A stretch of DNA of 64,000 nucleotides from Planctomycetota bacterium (lineage in GTDB: Bacteria > Planctomycetota > Planctomycetia > Planctomycetales > Planctomycetaceae), in contig JAQCEJ010000003.1 in the NCBI GenBank assembly GCA_027618475.1, positions 1 to 64,000 of the forward strand, written 5' to 3'. Below are positions 35,292-45,402 of this stretch, piece by piece. The first letter of the stretch is position 1. Every line of letters starts with the position of its first letter. A program made the translations under genes and the position numbers. The notes beneath the pieces were generated by a model. That model was given only the letters and a program-made list of their open reading frames with translations, was not told where the DNA came from and made no database searches.

Positions 35292-36335
35292 ATGGCGGAC
35301 GGAATGTATCGCGCCGGTATTGTCGGACTCGGATTTATCGGCGCGGGGGACCAGGTTTCCGGCGATCGGTTGGGGCAAAACGTCGCCGATCTCGACGGGT
35401 ATCATTTGCAGGCCTTGCAGAACCACCCGGCGATCGATGTTGTCGCGGGGAGCAGTCGAGACGAAGGCCGCCGCGAACGGTTTGTCACCCGCACCCGCGC
35501 GACGACCTACGCCGACTGGCGTGAAATGATCGAGAAGGAACGGCTCGACATCGTCAGTGTGGCGACGTACGCCGGCCCGCACGCCGACATCACCGTCGCC
35601 TGTGCCGAGGCGGGGGTGAAAGCCGTCTATTGCGAAAAACCGATGGCGACATCTGTCTCCGACTGCGACCGTATGGTTGAGGCGTGTCAGAATTCGGGGA
35701 CGTTACTCGTGATCAATCACAACCGTCGGTTTCATCCCCTGTATCGACGCATCGCCGAGTTCATCAAAGAAGGATGGCTGGGCGATTTGATCACCGCCCA
35801 AGTGAATTGGGGATCCGGACGCCTGGGCAACGTCGGCACTCATATGTTCGACGCACTGCAGATGGTCACCGGCCGCAATGTGCTCGAAGTCTCCGCCACG
35901 CTCGATCTCGCCGGCAAACCTGATTGCCGGGGAGACGAATTCCGCGATTACGGCGGCTGGGGTATGTTTCGAATGGAGGGAGGTTTGATGGCACAGTTCG
36001 AAGCGCCCGATTACTCGAAAGCTCCTGCCGGTATCACCGTGAATGCCAGTCAGGGACTGGCAACGATCGACAGCAACGGCGTGAACATCACCTGGTGGAA
36101 CGGCAAGTCAGAAAACTGGACGGTTCCCGAACGAAACGAAACGTCGATGGACCGGGCGGTCAACGAGATCGTCGACGCCCTGCAACATGGTAAGCCGCTG
36201 TATTGTGAGGCCACGCAGTCGGTTCGTACGCTCGAAACGATTGCGGCTTGTCACATTTCACACGAACGGCAGTCGCGGTTCATTCGTCTGCCGCTCGGTG
36301 GCGACGACCGCACGAAAGTCTTGAACATCGCATAG
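35292..36335 (+). CDS. Gfo/Idh/MocA family oxidoreductase
   Basis: 347-aa NAD(P)-dependent dehydrogenase. GIVGLGFIGAG is the Rossmann dinucleotide motif; YCEKPMATS contains the family's EKP motif with the catalytic Lys; NVGTHMFDAL holds the usual Asp/His pair. Acts on sugars, inositols or related compounds. AAGGA lies 8 nt before the ATG. It is the nearest downstream gene of the cytochrome protein but 140 nt away, so co-transcription is uncertain. Confidence 0.92.
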   Translation: MADGMYRAGIVGLGFIGAGDQVSGDRLGQNVADLDGYHLQALQNHPAIDVVAGSSRDEGRRERFVTRTRATTYADWREMIEKERLDIVSVATYAGPHADITVACAEAGVKAVYCEKPMATSVSDCDRMVEACQNSGTLLVINHNRRFHPLYRRIAEFIKEGWLGDLITAQVNWGSGRLGNVGTHMFDALQMVTGRNVLEVSATLDLAGKPDCRGDEFRDYGGWGMFRMEGGLMAQFEAPDYSKAPAGITVNASQGLATIDSNGVNITWWNGKSENWTVPERNETSMDRAVNEIVDALQHGKPLYCEATQSVRTLETIAACHISHERQSRFIRLPLGGDDRTKVLNIA

Positions 36336-36380
36336 ACTCTCGTCAATTCACCTTTAGCGAAGTTCGTCGTCGGAACATCA

Positions 36381-38570
36381 TTACAACTTCGGCAACGTGG
36401 GTGCCGGAGGTCGCGACGACGGAGCGGGTGTCGGCGTCGGCATCGGTGCGAATTGCGGCGGCGCTTTCCCCGGATCGCCCGGTTTCGGAGGTGGCGGCGG
36501 CGGAATATAATGCTCGATCACCTTGATGCCGAACGGATCACGCAATTCGCGTGCGGCATGCACGGCCCACGGCGTTCCCGGAGCCTCGGCGATCACGCGG
36601 TTCAGCAGTTGGGTCGCCAGACGTGCCGTTTTCGTGTAATTCGCCGCATAATTCAACTGGCGATCGGGCTGAAAAATGAAGTGATTCGCCCGCTGCGAAA
36701 TATCTTCGGGGGCTTTGTCGTTTTTCAGTGAAGCACAAGCGTGATTGAATTCGTAGTAACGTACCTTCTGGGCCAGCAGCCGACCGTAGGCCAGGTTGTA
36801 TTCCATCCGCCAGCGGAGAGACGATTCTTTACTGTATTCGTTGTCGATGTTTTTCGGAAAGGCGTCGAGAATCGCCTCGAGAGCGGCCGTGCTGATCGCC
36901 ACCGGTTTCTGCGCATCGCCGAACACCTGTTTGTAATTATCAGCGTTGACTTTGAATTCCATTGCCGGCGTGCCGCGAAGATTATCGCGGATCATTTTTT
37001 CTTCGCGAAGCAGAGCCGCGTTGACGACCACTCGGCGTATCGGGCGTTTGCGCAGATCATTCATAAACTGCCGCGGGTTGGAAAACTTGTATTCGGGTTC
37101 GAACGCCTTGAGCGAGACAGCATCGAAACTGCCGGTCGTCGCCAGCCCTTTCGCCGTCGTCATGTTGGTCATGAAGTACACGCCGCCGGTTTCGTGAACG
37201 AGCCGCGTGAGCGCGTACGGTCCGAATCCCGATGTCATATATTCGTGTTGCGGTCCGCCGTACCAGAACGGCATCCATAACTGCGAAATGACGGCCGATT
37301 CGGGACCGAGATCGACAGGAAGCTGATACGTTCGGCCGTTTTCCGGAGCGACATACGGAACAAATCCCTGACGTCGCCCGAAGACCGCCGGGGGACCGAT
37401 CACATACGATTTGATGCCGAGTCCGCGGCAGCGCGAAATCGACGCTTCGAGATGTTCGCCGTAATCGTCTCCCGCTTCGTCGGTGACGACGATCAGCATG
37501 ATGCGCCGGCCCCACTCGGCCCGGTACTTCGCCCAGCGATCAACCACCTGACGCACGGCTCCGAAGACGTTCTCTTTGCCCGACGGGTCGTTCTGCACGC
37601 TGCCGATGGCGGCGACGACTTCATCGACCTTGTCGGTCGGTTCCGAGTGAGCAAACGTCGTCGATTCGCCAAAGGCCACAACGCCACTGAGCAACGGACG
37701 ATCGATTCTAGGAATCTGTCCCGTTTCTTTCAGAGCGTCGAGTTCTCCGTAGATACGTCGCATGCGGTTGGCGATCACGTCTCGCTGTTCGGTCAGACTC
37801 CCCGAGGCGTCGAGCAGCCAGACGACGAGTACTTTTGACTCCTTCATATTCTGAGCGATTTCCCAGGTCACGCGATCGAGCGCCGATTCGAGTTCGATCA
37901 TCTCGTTACCGGTCATCCCTTTGACGACGATTCGCTCGTCGACTTCGAGTCCCTCGGGAATGTCGTATACCTCGTTCTTGAACTCGGTCGGGTTAACCTC
38001 CTGCGGAATGAACGGCGAATCGAGCGGCTTGGGACTGTCGGTGCGGCTGAGCGCCAGACTCTGAGCCGCGACGACTTCAGTTATTTCGTGCTCGCGGTCG
38101 TCGATCGGCGGTGACAGCTGATACTCGACGATTTCCTCGGTCACCTTCTCCTTTTCTTGTTCTTCGAACTGCGTCGAGATCAACTCGTGATTCGCTTCGA
38201 GTTCGGGCTGCGAGCGAATATAATTCGCCAGCGCAATCAAGACCCAGATGTGCAGCAATATGCTGATCACCGTGCCGGGAAGACTTTGTTTCCAGGTGAG
38301 CGGTTCTTCGGCGATGATTTCGCCACCGGCGAGTTCGAGCAAGACCGGCGCGGCGGAGGGTGACTCGTTTGCCGTTAAAAGATTTAACGGCAACTCCGCA
38401 TCCGAAAGAACCCCATCAGCGATTTCATCGGCGAACTCGGCAACGGAGGAAACGTCATCGAGCGTCGACACCCCCACATCAGCGGGACGAAGCGTCTCTG
38501 TCGAGAGTCCGTCAACGCTCTCGGAATTCGGCTCGGTGGTATGAACCAGTGAATCGATGGCAAATCGCAT
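36381..38570 (-). CDS. Membrane-anchored VWA domain protein
   Basis: 729 aa. An acidic, low-complexity N-terminus is followed by one transmembrane helix near residues 97-118 (SLPGTVISILLHIWVLIAL), a VWA domain with a MIDAS motif DASGS near residue 257, and a C-terminal Pro-rich tail (IPPPPPPKPG). VWA proteins of this form work in surface adhesion or as regulators of AAA ATPases; here no MoxR-type ATPase is adjacent. Convergent with the oxidoreductase gene. Confidence 0.85.
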   Translation of the reverse strand: MRFAIDSLVHTTEPNSESVDGLSTETLRPADVGVSTLDDVSSVAEFADEIADGVLSDAELPLNLLTANESPSAAPVLLELAGGEIIAEEPLTWKQSLPGTVISILLHIWVLIALANYIRSQPELEANHELISTQFEEQEKEKVTEEIVEYQLSPPIDDREHEITEVVAAQSLALSRTDSPKPLDSPFIPQEVNPTEFKNEVYDIPEGLEVDERIVVKGMTGNEMIELESALDRVTWEIAQNMKESKVLVVWLLDASGSLTEQRDVIANRMRRIYGELDALKETGQIPRIDRPLLSGVVAFGESTTFAHSEPTDKVDEVVAAIGSVQNDPSGKENVFGAVRQVVDRWAKYRAEWGRRIMLIVVTDEAGDDYGEHLEASISRCRGLGIKSYVIGPPAVFGRRQGFVPYVAPENGRTYQLPVDLGPESAVISQLWMPFWYGGPQHEYMTSGFGPYALTRLVHETGGVYFMTNMTTAKGLATTGSFDAVSLKAFEPEYKFSNPRQFMNDLRKRPIRRVVVNAALLREEKMIRDNLRGTPAMEFKVNADNYKQVFGDAQKPVAISTAALEAILDAFPKNIDNEYSKESSLRWRMEYNLAYGRLLAQKVRYYEFNHACASLKNDKAPEDISQRANHFIFQPDRQLNYAANYTKTARLATQLLNRVIAEAPGTPWAVHAARELRDPFGIKVIEHYIPPPPPPKPGDPGKAPPQFAPMPTPTPAPSSRPPAPTLPKL

Positions 38571-38736
38571 CGTCGGTAACCGGTGCCTCGCGATTTTCGG
38601 TGTCTATGTGTTCAATAGATATGTGAGGGGACACCACCAATATTGTACCAGAAAACCACATCAAAAGTGAATCGTAATCTCTGATTTCATCGCCACAGCA
38701 GGGAAAACGGCATCAGTCAATTCCCCTGAATTCGGT

Positions 38737-39243
38737 TTATTTCTTCCCCAACGCCCGCTGCTGAGCGAAGAACCGTTGCAGGATTTCCGCACATTCGTGC
38801 TGCATCACGCCCGCGATGACTTCGGAGCGGTGATTCAATCGGTTGTCGCTGGTAATGCTGTACAGCGAATGGCACGCCCCTGCTTTGGGGTCGGTCGTGC
38901 CGTAGACGACCTGGGGAATTCGGGCCTGCACGATCGCTCCGGCACACATCGGACAGGGTTCGAGCGTGACATATAAGATGCAGTCCGTCAGCCGCCACGA
39001 TTCCATCGCCTGCGAAGCTTGCGTGATGGCGATCATCTCGGCGTGGGCGGTCGGATCTTTGAGCGTCTCACGCTGATTATGTGCGGCTGCAATGACCCGT
39101 CCCTGATGCACAATCACCGCACCGACGGGAACCTCTTGTTCAGAGAACGCTTCCTGAGCCTGCAATAACGCCTGCTGCATCCACGCCTCATGACGTGGCG
39201 GCACATCGGGCATCAATAATTCGTCGTCGGGGAGATCGATCAT
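38737..39243 (-). CDS. tadA: tRNA-specific adenosine deaminase
   Basis: 168-aa zinc deaminase making inosine at the wobble position of tRNA-Arg(ACG). The active site HAEMIAI and PCPMC (zinc Cys pair) is complete, and the N-terminus ([12 protein letters not shown]) fits TadA. The track's start is at 39330, but the ATG at 39243 is the family's usual beginning; the longer form overlaps a repeat. Confidence 0.92.
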   Translation of the reverse strand: MIDLPDDELLMPDVPPRHEAWMQQALLQAQEAFSEQEVPVGAVIVHQGRVIAAAHNQRETLKDPTAHAEMIAITQASQAMESWRLTDCILYVTLEPCPMCAGAIVQARIPQVVYGTTDPKAGACHSLYSITSDNRLNHRSEVIAGVMQHECAEILQRFFAQQRALGKK

Positions 39244-39308
39244 GGTTGGTCGTGAGTCGAAAAGTTCAGAGTCCAAAGCCAAAACAAAAGCATAACAGAT
39301 TGTCTCGC

Positions 39309-39337
39309 CGCGCAGAATGTCGACAGACATTTCTTGT
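39309..39337 (+). repeat. Left copy of a 29-bp direct repeat
   Basis: CGCGCAGAATGTCGACAGAC plus ATTTCTTGT, repeated with two changes at 40321-40349, exactly 1012 bp away. It contains an AATGTC/GACATT palindrome. Confidence 0.75.
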
Positions 39338-39497
39338 ATCCCCCTCTCAGACTCTCCCCCCGGGTTGACCCCATAGGGAGGAAGATGGATATTTCGACTT
39401 GAATATTTGTGGAATTTCGTTCATGTTTTGTATCATTGCACACCGGTTCGAAATCTCAGTTCAAAGATCAAATGTCGACAGCAATGGGGAATCTGTC

Positions 39498-40136
39498 ATG
39501 GAAACTTCAAGTCAATTTTCACAATCAAATTCCCAAGAGAGGAACAAGAGATTTACGATTCTTTTAGCATTGGCTTTTACCTGTGGTGTAATTGCAATTT
39601 CCATCGTATTAATGGCCTTACCACATACGAAACCAAAGGTGAATCACGTTTTATACGGTTTAAAAGTACGATGGGTTGAGGTGGAAGAAAAGACAATAAG
39701 AATTGAAGATGGCCGAGAAATTGTAGAAGTGAAGAAAAAGCTGGTCCCGATGACAGAGACCGCATCGAGGAGCACAGAAATAATTTTCTTTGAATCACCA
39801 AAGGACCGTCTTTGGCTCTACCTCATGATTGGAGTGTCATTATTTGTTGGTTTTGCGGCATTTGCAACACTCATCGTATGGTTCTATCTGCTGTTCAAGG
39901 GAAGAGATATCCCCCCAGTTTTGACCGAGCTTTTTAAGTATTTCGTCACTGGCTCAGTCAGCATTATGATCGGATTTCTTGGTGGTTACGAAATAGGTTC
40001 TCAAAGTCAAAAGGCTGAGCAGGAATTCTTTAAGATGGAAAACGCACCGCCTGAAGCGGTCGACGATGATTTTGCTCCCTCGCCTCCTCCCGATCCAAAT
40101 TTCGAGGAGAATACTGATGAAAGCCGTGTCGATTAG
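39498..40136 (+). CDS. AT-rich orphan membrane protein
   Basis: 212 aa, start chosen at the ATG 39498 (GGGGA 8 nt upstream); the track's longer start begins in front of it. Three hydrophobic segments: ILLALAFTCGVIAISIVLMA, a central LWLYLMIGVSLFVGFAAFATLIVWFYLLF, and FVTGSVSIMIGFLGGYEIG. A soluble Lys/Glu-rich loop separates the first two, and a Pro/Asp/Glu-rich tail ends the protein. Unusually AT-rich for this window and bracketed by direct repeats, so probably inserted. No family recognised. Confidence 0.65.
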   Translation: METSSQFSQSNSQERNKRFTILLALAFTCGVIAISIVLMALPHTKPKVNHVLYGLKVRWVEVEEKTIRIEDGREIVEVKKKLVPMTETASRSTEIIFFESPKDRLWLYLMIGVSLFVGFAAFATLIVWFYLLFKGRDIPPVLTELFKYFVTGSVSIMIGFLGGYEIGSQSQKAEQEFFKMENAPPEAVDDDFAPSPPPDPNFEENTDESRVD

Positions 40137-40151
40137 TTTCACAACCTTCTC

Positions 40152-40256
40152 GGATGCATCAATTAAATTGTGGTCCCTCCCATTATGCATCTGTAGCTGA
40201 CCTCTCAGAGGCCGGATCGAGGTCAAAGACCTCGACGCAGTGACAAGACACAGCTG
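40152..40256 (+). repeat. Degenerate relative of the 21.8-kb MITE-like element
   Basis: GGATGCATCAATTAAATTGTGGTCCC, TCTGTAGCTGACCTCT and GAGGCCGGATCGAGGTC match the minus-strand reading of 21828-21995 over about 105 bp. The second terminal repeat is missing, so it looks like a remnant. Confidence 0.6.
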
Positions 40257-40320
40257 TCAAATATTTGATGATAATAAACAATAAACCTCGTCAATCAACC
40301 TGCTTCTTGTGCCTCGCGAC

Positions 40321-40349
40321 CGCGCAGAATGTCAACAAACATTTCTTGT
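40321..40349 (+). repeat. Right copy of the 29-bp direct repeat
   Basis: Copy of 39309-39337 with two changes. Together the two copies bracket the AT-rich membrane gene and the MITE remnant. Confidence 0.75.
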
Positions 40350-40372
40350 CTTCCTGACTCCCACTCCCCCCA

Positions 40373-40447
40373 TCTCCCACTCTCCCACTCTCCCACTCTC
40401 CCACTCTCCCACTCTCCCACTCTCCCACTCTCCCACTCTCCCACTCT
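40373..40447 (+). repeat. 8-bp tandem repeat (TCTCCCAC, nine copies)
   Basis: Nine perfect consecutive TCTCCCAC units plus TCT. It ends 35 nt before the NCS2 permease start. The 8-bp unit is not a multiple of 3 and it lies in the likely promoter/leader, so copy-number change would alter spacing rather than frame. Confidence 0.85.
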
Positions 40448-40482
40448 GGACACTCCCCACCCGCTCCGGTACGCTCCGAATC

Positions 40483-42141
40483 ATGAATTCCCCACCTCTT
40501 ACATTCTTCGTCAAACGCGATTGGGACGGGTTTTTCGGGCTGTTCGTCGATAACCTTGTGCAATTGCTGCTGATCGTCAACTTATGCGGGCTGTGCGGCA
40601 TTAGCGCCGACTCCGATTTGATGGTGCGCTCGATTCTCCCCGGAGCAGCCCTGAGCATCGTCATCGGAAATCTGTTCTATGCCTGGCAGGCTTTGCGGCT
40701 CGCCCGTCGGGAAAACCGTAACGACGTCACCGCGTTACCTTACGGCATCAACACCCCGTCGTTGCTCGTGTATGTTTTCTTCGTGATGGTCCCGGTTTAC
40801 CAGCGAACGAACAGCCCCGAACTCGCGTGGAAAATGGGGCTGCTCGCCTGTTTTGGAAGCGGCGTGATCGAATTCGTCGGCTCGTTTGTCGCCGAAGGAA
40901 TTCGCCGACGAACCCCTCGTGCCGCCCTGCTCTCCACACTCGCGGGGATCGCCATCGGTTTTATTTCGATGACGTTCGCGCTCCAGATTTTTCAACGGCC
41001 GCTGGTGGCGATGCTCCCTCTGGCGATTGTGCTCGTCACCTATTTTTCGCACGTGCCGTTTCCCGGAGGACTTCCCGGGGGACTGGTCGCCGTGATCATG
41101 GGGACGCTGCTTGCGTGGATTCTGCCGCTGGCATTGCCCGCTTCGCTTGCCGGCCCGCCGATGAGCGTCGAAACGTTGACGCTTGGTTGGGAATCTCGTG
41201 GCGTATATCTCCCGCGTCCGGCGGTGTCTGATCTTGTCGGTATTCTTCAACAACCGAGCGAATGGCTCGGCTTTTTGTCGGTGATCGTGCCGATGGGATT
41301 GTTCAACGTCATTGGCAGTCTGCAGAACATCGAATCGGCCGAAGCCGCAGGGGACCGATACAACACCCAATCATCGCTGGCGGTCAATGGATTAGGAACG
41401 ATTCTCGCCTCCTGTTTCGGGAGTTGCTTTCCCACGACGATTTACATCGGTCACCCCGGTTGGAAACAACTCGGTGCGCGGGCCGGATATTCGACGCTCA
41501 ACGGTGTCGTCATTATGCTCATCTCCCTGACGGGAACTGTCGGTTTTATCAGCAAGTTGATTCCCCTCGAAGCCGGCATCGCCATCGTGCTCTGGATCGG
41601 CATCATCATCACAGCACAGGCATTTCAAACAACGCCGAGCAACCATGCACCGGCGGTCGCGGTTGGTTTGTTTCCGGCAATCGCCGCCTGGGGTGCGACG
41701 GTGACTCACGGGGCGTTTATCGCGATCGGTTTGTCGACGCCCGCAGCTCCTACGATGCAATCTCTGCTCGACGCCGACCCGGGATTCGCCGTCAACGGGT
41801 TTCTGCTGCACGGCCTGTTGTTGATGGAGAGAGGCTACATCTTCTCGTGCATGATGCTCGCGGCGATTTGCGCTTTTCTGATCGATCGGCGGTTTAACGT
41901 GGCGGCATTCTGGTCTCTGATTGCGGCGGTGTGTGCCACCATCGGTTTGACGCATGCCTATCAACTCTCGGGGAACACGTTCGATTATCTGTTCGCGTTT
42001 CAGGAGCCGATGGAAGGAGCGACCCCCTACCGGGCGTATGGCATTGCAATCGGATATTTGCTGTTCGCGGCATTTTTCTTCCTGATGGGACGGTATCACG
42101 AAGGCCGAGGCGATCTTCCCACAACCGGTGGACACGGATGA
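40483..42141 (+). CDS. NCS2 family (xanthine/uracil-type) permease
   Basis: 552-aa transporter with about 12-14 helices. Nucleobase-transporter segments include [16 protein letters not shown] and [24 protein letters not shown]. The ATG at 40483 is preferred; the track's start reads through the tandem repeat. It belongs to the AzgA/GuaB-like or distantly related bacterial group rather than a classical UraA. Its stop overlaps the start of epmA by 4 nt (ATGA), so the two are translationally coupled. Confidence 0.85.
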   Translation: MNSPPLTFFVKRDWDGFFGLFVDNLVQLLLIVNLCGLCGISADSDLMVRSILPGAALSIVIGNLFYAWQALRLARRENRNDVTALPYGINTPSLLVYVFFVMVPVYQRTNSPELAWKMGLLACFGSGVIEFVGSFVAEGIRRRTPRAALLSTLAGIAIGFISMTFALQIFQRPLVAMLPLAIVLVTYFSHVPFPGGLPGGLVAVIMGTLLAWILPLALPASLAGPPMSVETLTLGWESRGVYLPRPAVSDLVGILQQPSEWLGFLSVIVPMGLFNVIGSLQNIESAEAAGDRYNTQSSLAVNGLGTILASCFGSCFPTTIYIGHPGWKQLGARAGYSTLNGVVIMLISLTGTVGFISKLIPLEAGIAIVLWIGIIITAQAFQTTPSNHAPAVAVGLFPAIAAWGATVTHGAFIAIGLSTPAAPTMQSLLDADPGFAVNGFLLHGLLLMERGYIFSCMMLAAICAFLIDRRFNVAAFWSLIAAVCATIGLTHAYQLSGNTFDYLFAFQEPMEGATPYRAYGIAIGYLLFAAFFFLMGRYHEGRGDLPTTGGHG

Positions 42142-43163
42142 TGGCAGAACGCGATTTTCTTCCGACGGCTCGCATCGACGTTCTGCAAGCTCGTGCGCGA
42201 ATCTTTCGAATCGTACGTGAATTCTTCGATTCGCACGGCTACTGGGAAGTCGAGACACCGATCATCTCGCATGATATCGTCGTCGATGCGCATCTCAATC
42301 CGTTTGTAACGACGCCCGATAACAACTTATCAACAACCGAACGGTTGATGTATTTGCAGACATCGCCCGAGTTTGCGATGAAACGTCTGCTCGCCGCCGG
42401 TGCCGATTCGATCTATCAGATCGGAAAGGTCTTTCGCCGGGGTGAAGCGGGGCGAAATCACAACCCTGAATTCACGATGATCGAATGGTATCGCGTCGGT
42501 TCGACGTACATCGAACAGATGCATTTTGTCGAGGAGATGGTCATCGCTGTGATGGAGGCCTGCCGTCACGAGCCGCTCGCGACAACTCCCCAGCGGCAAT
42601 TCCCCGTTCCCGTGCATCGGCTGACCTACGACGAAGCGTTCGTACGCGCCACAGGGTCGCGCGTGCTCTCGGCAACCGTGGACGACTTACAGAAACTCGC
42701 CGAACAACACGGCATCGTTCCGCCGCCGGGACTGACAGACGACGATCGCGACGGCTGGCTCAACTGGCTGCTCGCAGAACTCGTCGAGCCGATGCTGGAG
42801 AGGGAGCAAGCCGTATTCGTATACGATTTCCCCGCCAGCCAATCGGCGTTGGCTCGCGTGCGCGATGACAATCCGCCAGTCGTAGAGCGGTTCGAACTGT
42901 ATCTGCACGGCGTGGAAATCTGCAACGGTTATCAGGAGTTAACCGACGCCGAAGAACTCCACCGCCGGAATACAATTCAGGCTGAAATTCGTGCGCGCGA
43001 AGGGCATCCCCCGCTGCCGAACGAAAGCCGATTGCTCGCAGCGATGGAATCCGGGTTCCCCAATTGCAGCGGCGTCGCCCTGGGCTTCGATCGACTGTTC
43101 ATGCTGGGGATGGGAATCACATCGATCGACGAAGTGATCGCGTTTCCCTTCGACCGGGCGTGA
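42138..43163 (+). CDS. epmA: Elongation factor P (R)-beta-lysine ligase (EpmA/GenX)
   Basis: 341-aa class II lysyl-tRNA-synthetase-like enzyme without the anticodon domain. Typical segments: [36 protein letters not shown] and the C-terminal [12 protein letters not shown]. It adds beta-lysine to elongation factor P. Start ATG at 42138 overlaps the permease stop (ATGA). EpmB (lysine aminomutase) and efp are not in the window. The coupling to a nucleobase permease is unexpected. Confidence 0.9.
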   Translation: MMAERDFLPTARIDVLQARARIFRIVREFFDSHGYWEVETPIISHDIVVDAHLNPFVTTPDNNLSTTERLMYLQTSPEFAMKRLLAAGADSIYQIGKVFRRGEAGRNHNPEFTMIEWYRVGSTYIEQMHFVEEMVIAVMEACRHEPLATTPQRQFPVPVHRLTYDEAFVRATGSRVLSATVDDLQKLAEQHGIVPPPGLTDDDRDGWLNWLLAELVEPMLEREQAVFVYDFPASQSALARVRDDNPPVVERFELYLHGVEICNGYQELTDAEELHRRNTIQAEIRAREGHPPLPNESRLLAAMESGFPNCSGVALGFDRLFMLGMGITSIDEVIAFPFDRA

Positions 43164-43242
43164 GTAAAAAATCCCGAAGAACGGCGGAAAATCAATTGTA
43201 TAATGGCGAACTCAGTCGATATCCTGCATTAGGATGGTTCCC

Positions 43243-44400
43243 ATGTCGATCGTTGAATTAGAAAAGTGTTGCCGAATGAGTTTGCCTGAATCGACGCCGC
43301 CTTCTTCCGATGCCGCAAGCGACTCGTCGTCCGATAAAGTGACCTCCATCGGCCTCGACGATCGCATCCTCGGCGACTTTCGCTTGCTGCGCCGGCTGGG
43401 GCGCGGGGGGATGGCCGAGGTCTATCTCGCCGAACAGACGTCGCTCAAGCGGCAGGTTGCGATCAAACTGATGCGCTCCGAACTCCTCTCCGACGAAAAA
43501 TCGTTGGCCCGCTTCAAACGTGAAGCCCTGGCCGCCGCCGGGCTCAATCATCCTAAAATTGTGCAGGTCTACACCGTCGGCGAGGCGGAGGGCGTGCAGT
43601 TCATCGCACAGGAATACGTGCAGGGTATGAATCTTCGCGACTTCATCGCGAAAAAAGGTCCGCCCGAAACGTCGGTCGCGGTACACATCATTCGGCAGGT
43701 CGCCCAGGCGTTGCAGTCGGCTCACGAAGCAGGAGTCGTGCACCGCGACATCAAACCCGAGAACATCATGCTCACCCGCCGCGGCGAAGTGAAAGTCGCC
43801 GACTTCGGCCTCGCTCAAGTCATGGAGCGCACCGATGGGATGAACCTGACGCAAGAGGGGACCACGATGGGGACTCCCTTGTACATGAGCCCCGAGCAGG
43901 TCAACGGCAAAAAACTCGACCCTCGCAGCGATCTCTACTCACTCGGCGTGACTTGTTATCACATGCTCTCCGGTCGACCCCCATTTCGCGGCGAGACGGC
44001 ACTCAGCATCGCCGTGCAACATTTGCAGAACGAACCTGAACCGCTCGCGGCGATTCGTCCTGATCTACCCCCGGCGTTATGCGACGTCGTCCGCAAGCTC
44101 TTGGCGAAAGACCGCGAACAGCGGTATCCCGATGCGAAAACGCTGCTGAACGATTTGAAACTCGTGACTCGTCAGATGAACGCCGGTCTCGAAACGGGAA
44201 ATCTTCCCGTACCAGAATTCTCCCTGTCGGAAGGGGATGTGCTTGATGTTCGGGACGAGGCCAACGACATTGCTCCCACATTCTGGAATGTCGCTCAATG
44301 GAAGATCTTCGTCGTTGCCTGCGTGGCCATCGGCCTGTTCGCCGCCCTCATCGGCTGGCTTTTTCGCCCCGAAAACCCGCTGAATGCACCGTTGCCTTAA
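43243..44400 (+). CDS. Ser/Thr protein kinase with C-terminal membrane anchor
   Basis: 385-aa Hanks-type kinase. Glycine loop GRGGMAEVYLAE, VAIKLM (Lys), HRDIKPENIML, DFGLAQ and GTPLYMSPEQ are all intact. The C-terminus has one helix (KIFVVACVAIGLFAALIGWLF) and a short tail, with no extracytoplasmic sensor such as PASTA repeats. Planctomycetes have many such kinases. Two starts are plausible; 43243 has AGGA 8 nt upstream, while the earlier 43234 lacks one. Confidence 0.92.
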   Translation: MSIVELEKCCRMSLPESTPPSSDAASDSSSDKVTSIGLDDRILGDFRLLRRLGRGGMAEVYLAEQTSLKRQVAIKLMRSELLSDEKSLARFKREALAAAGLNHPKIVQVYTVGEAEGVQFIAQEYVQGMNLRDFIAKKGPPETSVAVHIIRQVAQALQSAHEAGVVHRDIKPENIMLTRRGEVKVADFGLAQVMERTDGMNLTQEGTTMGTPLYMSPEQVNGKKLDPRSDLYSLGVTCYHMLSGRPPFRGETALSIAVQHLQNEPEPLAAIRPDLPPALCDVVRKLLAKDREQRYPDAKTLLNDLKLVTRQMNAGLETGNLPVPEFSLSEGDVLDVRDEANDIAPTFWNVAQWKIFVVACVAIGLFAALIGWLFRPENPLNAPLP

Positions 44401-44555
44401 GAGTTGCGTGCCGAGCATTTAAGACGGAAACGAAGAGTGCCAGCCCCGTGGCATGGAAGACATGTGGGATTCCTCTTTTCCGTTCGGCCCCTTCCGCATA
44501 TGATGACGGTGTACAGATTCCCCGCTACACTCGCGGCTTCCGGGATACCTCCGTC

Positions 44556-45311
44556 ATGAAACTGATCCCGATTTTCTGCATCGGATCGTTCTTCGTAACC
44601 TCACTCGTTACCGGCTGCGCCACTTTTACTCTTGCTGGTGCAGAACAGAACCATTCCGTTGCCGAAGACGAAGCGGCAGAGACTTCAACCGAATCGCAGC
44701 GACGCGGCGAGATTGTCGTGCTCATCCATGGTATGATGCGCAGCCCGCAGAGTATGAAATCGATGGAAACGTTTCTCAAAAACGAAGGTTACGACGTCTT
44801 CAACTGGGGGTACTCGAGCACCTGTTGCAGCATCGCCGAACTGGGTGAGAAGCTGCAAACCGATCTCGCCGAATACCGCGAGACGCATCCGGGCAAAGTG
44901 AATTTTGTAGCCCATAGCCTGGGCAACATCATCACCCGCTGGGCACTCACACAAGGGACACCCCCCGAAGAGGTCGGCCGCGTCGTGATGCTCGCACCCC
45001 CAAATCATGGTTCGACGATGGCCGACACATTCACGCCGATCATCGGCGAGATCATCAAACCGATCGCCGAATTGCAAACCGACGCCGAGAGCACGGCGAA
45101 CTCGCTTCCCGAAGTCAAGACCGCCGAGATCGGCATCATCGCCGGTGAGTACGACGACAAAGTGAGCATCGAAGAATCGCATCTCGAAGAAGAGTCTGAC
45201 CACATCGTGGTTCCGGCGTTTCATTCGTTCTTGATGTGGCGCGATGATGTGAAACAGCAGGTGCTGACGTTTTTGGAACAGGGTCAGTTTGAGCACGAGA
45301 ACGATGAATAG
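44556..45311 (+). CDS. Lipoprotein alpha/beta hydrolase
   Basis: 251 aa. The start ATG 44556 is preferred: it gives a signal peptide ending in a lipobox LVTGC, so the protein should be lipid-anchored. IVVLIHGMMRSPQSM is the oxyanion/strand segment, VAHSLGNIITRW holds the nucleophile Ser (AHSLG rather than GHSLG), and FHSFLMW a likely catalytic His. Similar proteins are lipases or acyl-hydrolases. The track's longer form starts in the previous gene. Confidence 0.85.
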   Translation: MKLIPIFCIGSFFVTSLVTGCATFTLAGAEQNHSVAEDEAAETSTESQRRGEIVVLIHGMMRSPQSMKSMETFLKNEGYDVFNWGYSSTCCSIAELGEKLQTDLAEYRETHPGKVNFVAHSLGNIITRWALTQGTPPEEVGRVVMLAPPNHGSTMADTFTPIIGEIIKPIAELQTDAESTANSLPEVKTAEIGIIAGEYDDKVSIEESHLEEESDHIVVPAFHSFLMWRDDVKQQVLTFLEQGQFEHENDE

Positions 45312-45319
45312 ACTCAACA

Positions 45320-45347
45320 GGTTAGCCGCGACGCACAGCGGAGCGCT
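45320..45347 (+). repeat. Dispersed repeat AGCCGCGACGC-type
   Basis: GGTTAGCCGCGACGCACAGC followed by GGAGCGCT; plus-strand copy of the element at 12219-12246. Confidence 0.6.
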
Positions 45348-45370
45348 AGCCCCCCAATGTACGATCTTCA

Positions 45371-45397
45371 AAACCCTCTCCCAGAGGGAGAGGGTTT
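45371..45397. terminator. Hairpin between convergent genes (CTCCC repeat)
   Basis: AAACCCTCTCCC-AGA-GGGAGAGGGTTT, a perfect 12-bp stem in the gap between two convergent genes. It belongs to the CTCCC repeat family and may end both transcripts; Ts on both sides are short. Confidence 0.6.
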
Positions 45398-45402
45398 GAG
45401 CG

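Noticed and set aside
40373-40447. CRISPR array
   Set aside because: The repeats are contiguous 8-bp units without spacers, so this is a simple tandem repeat.
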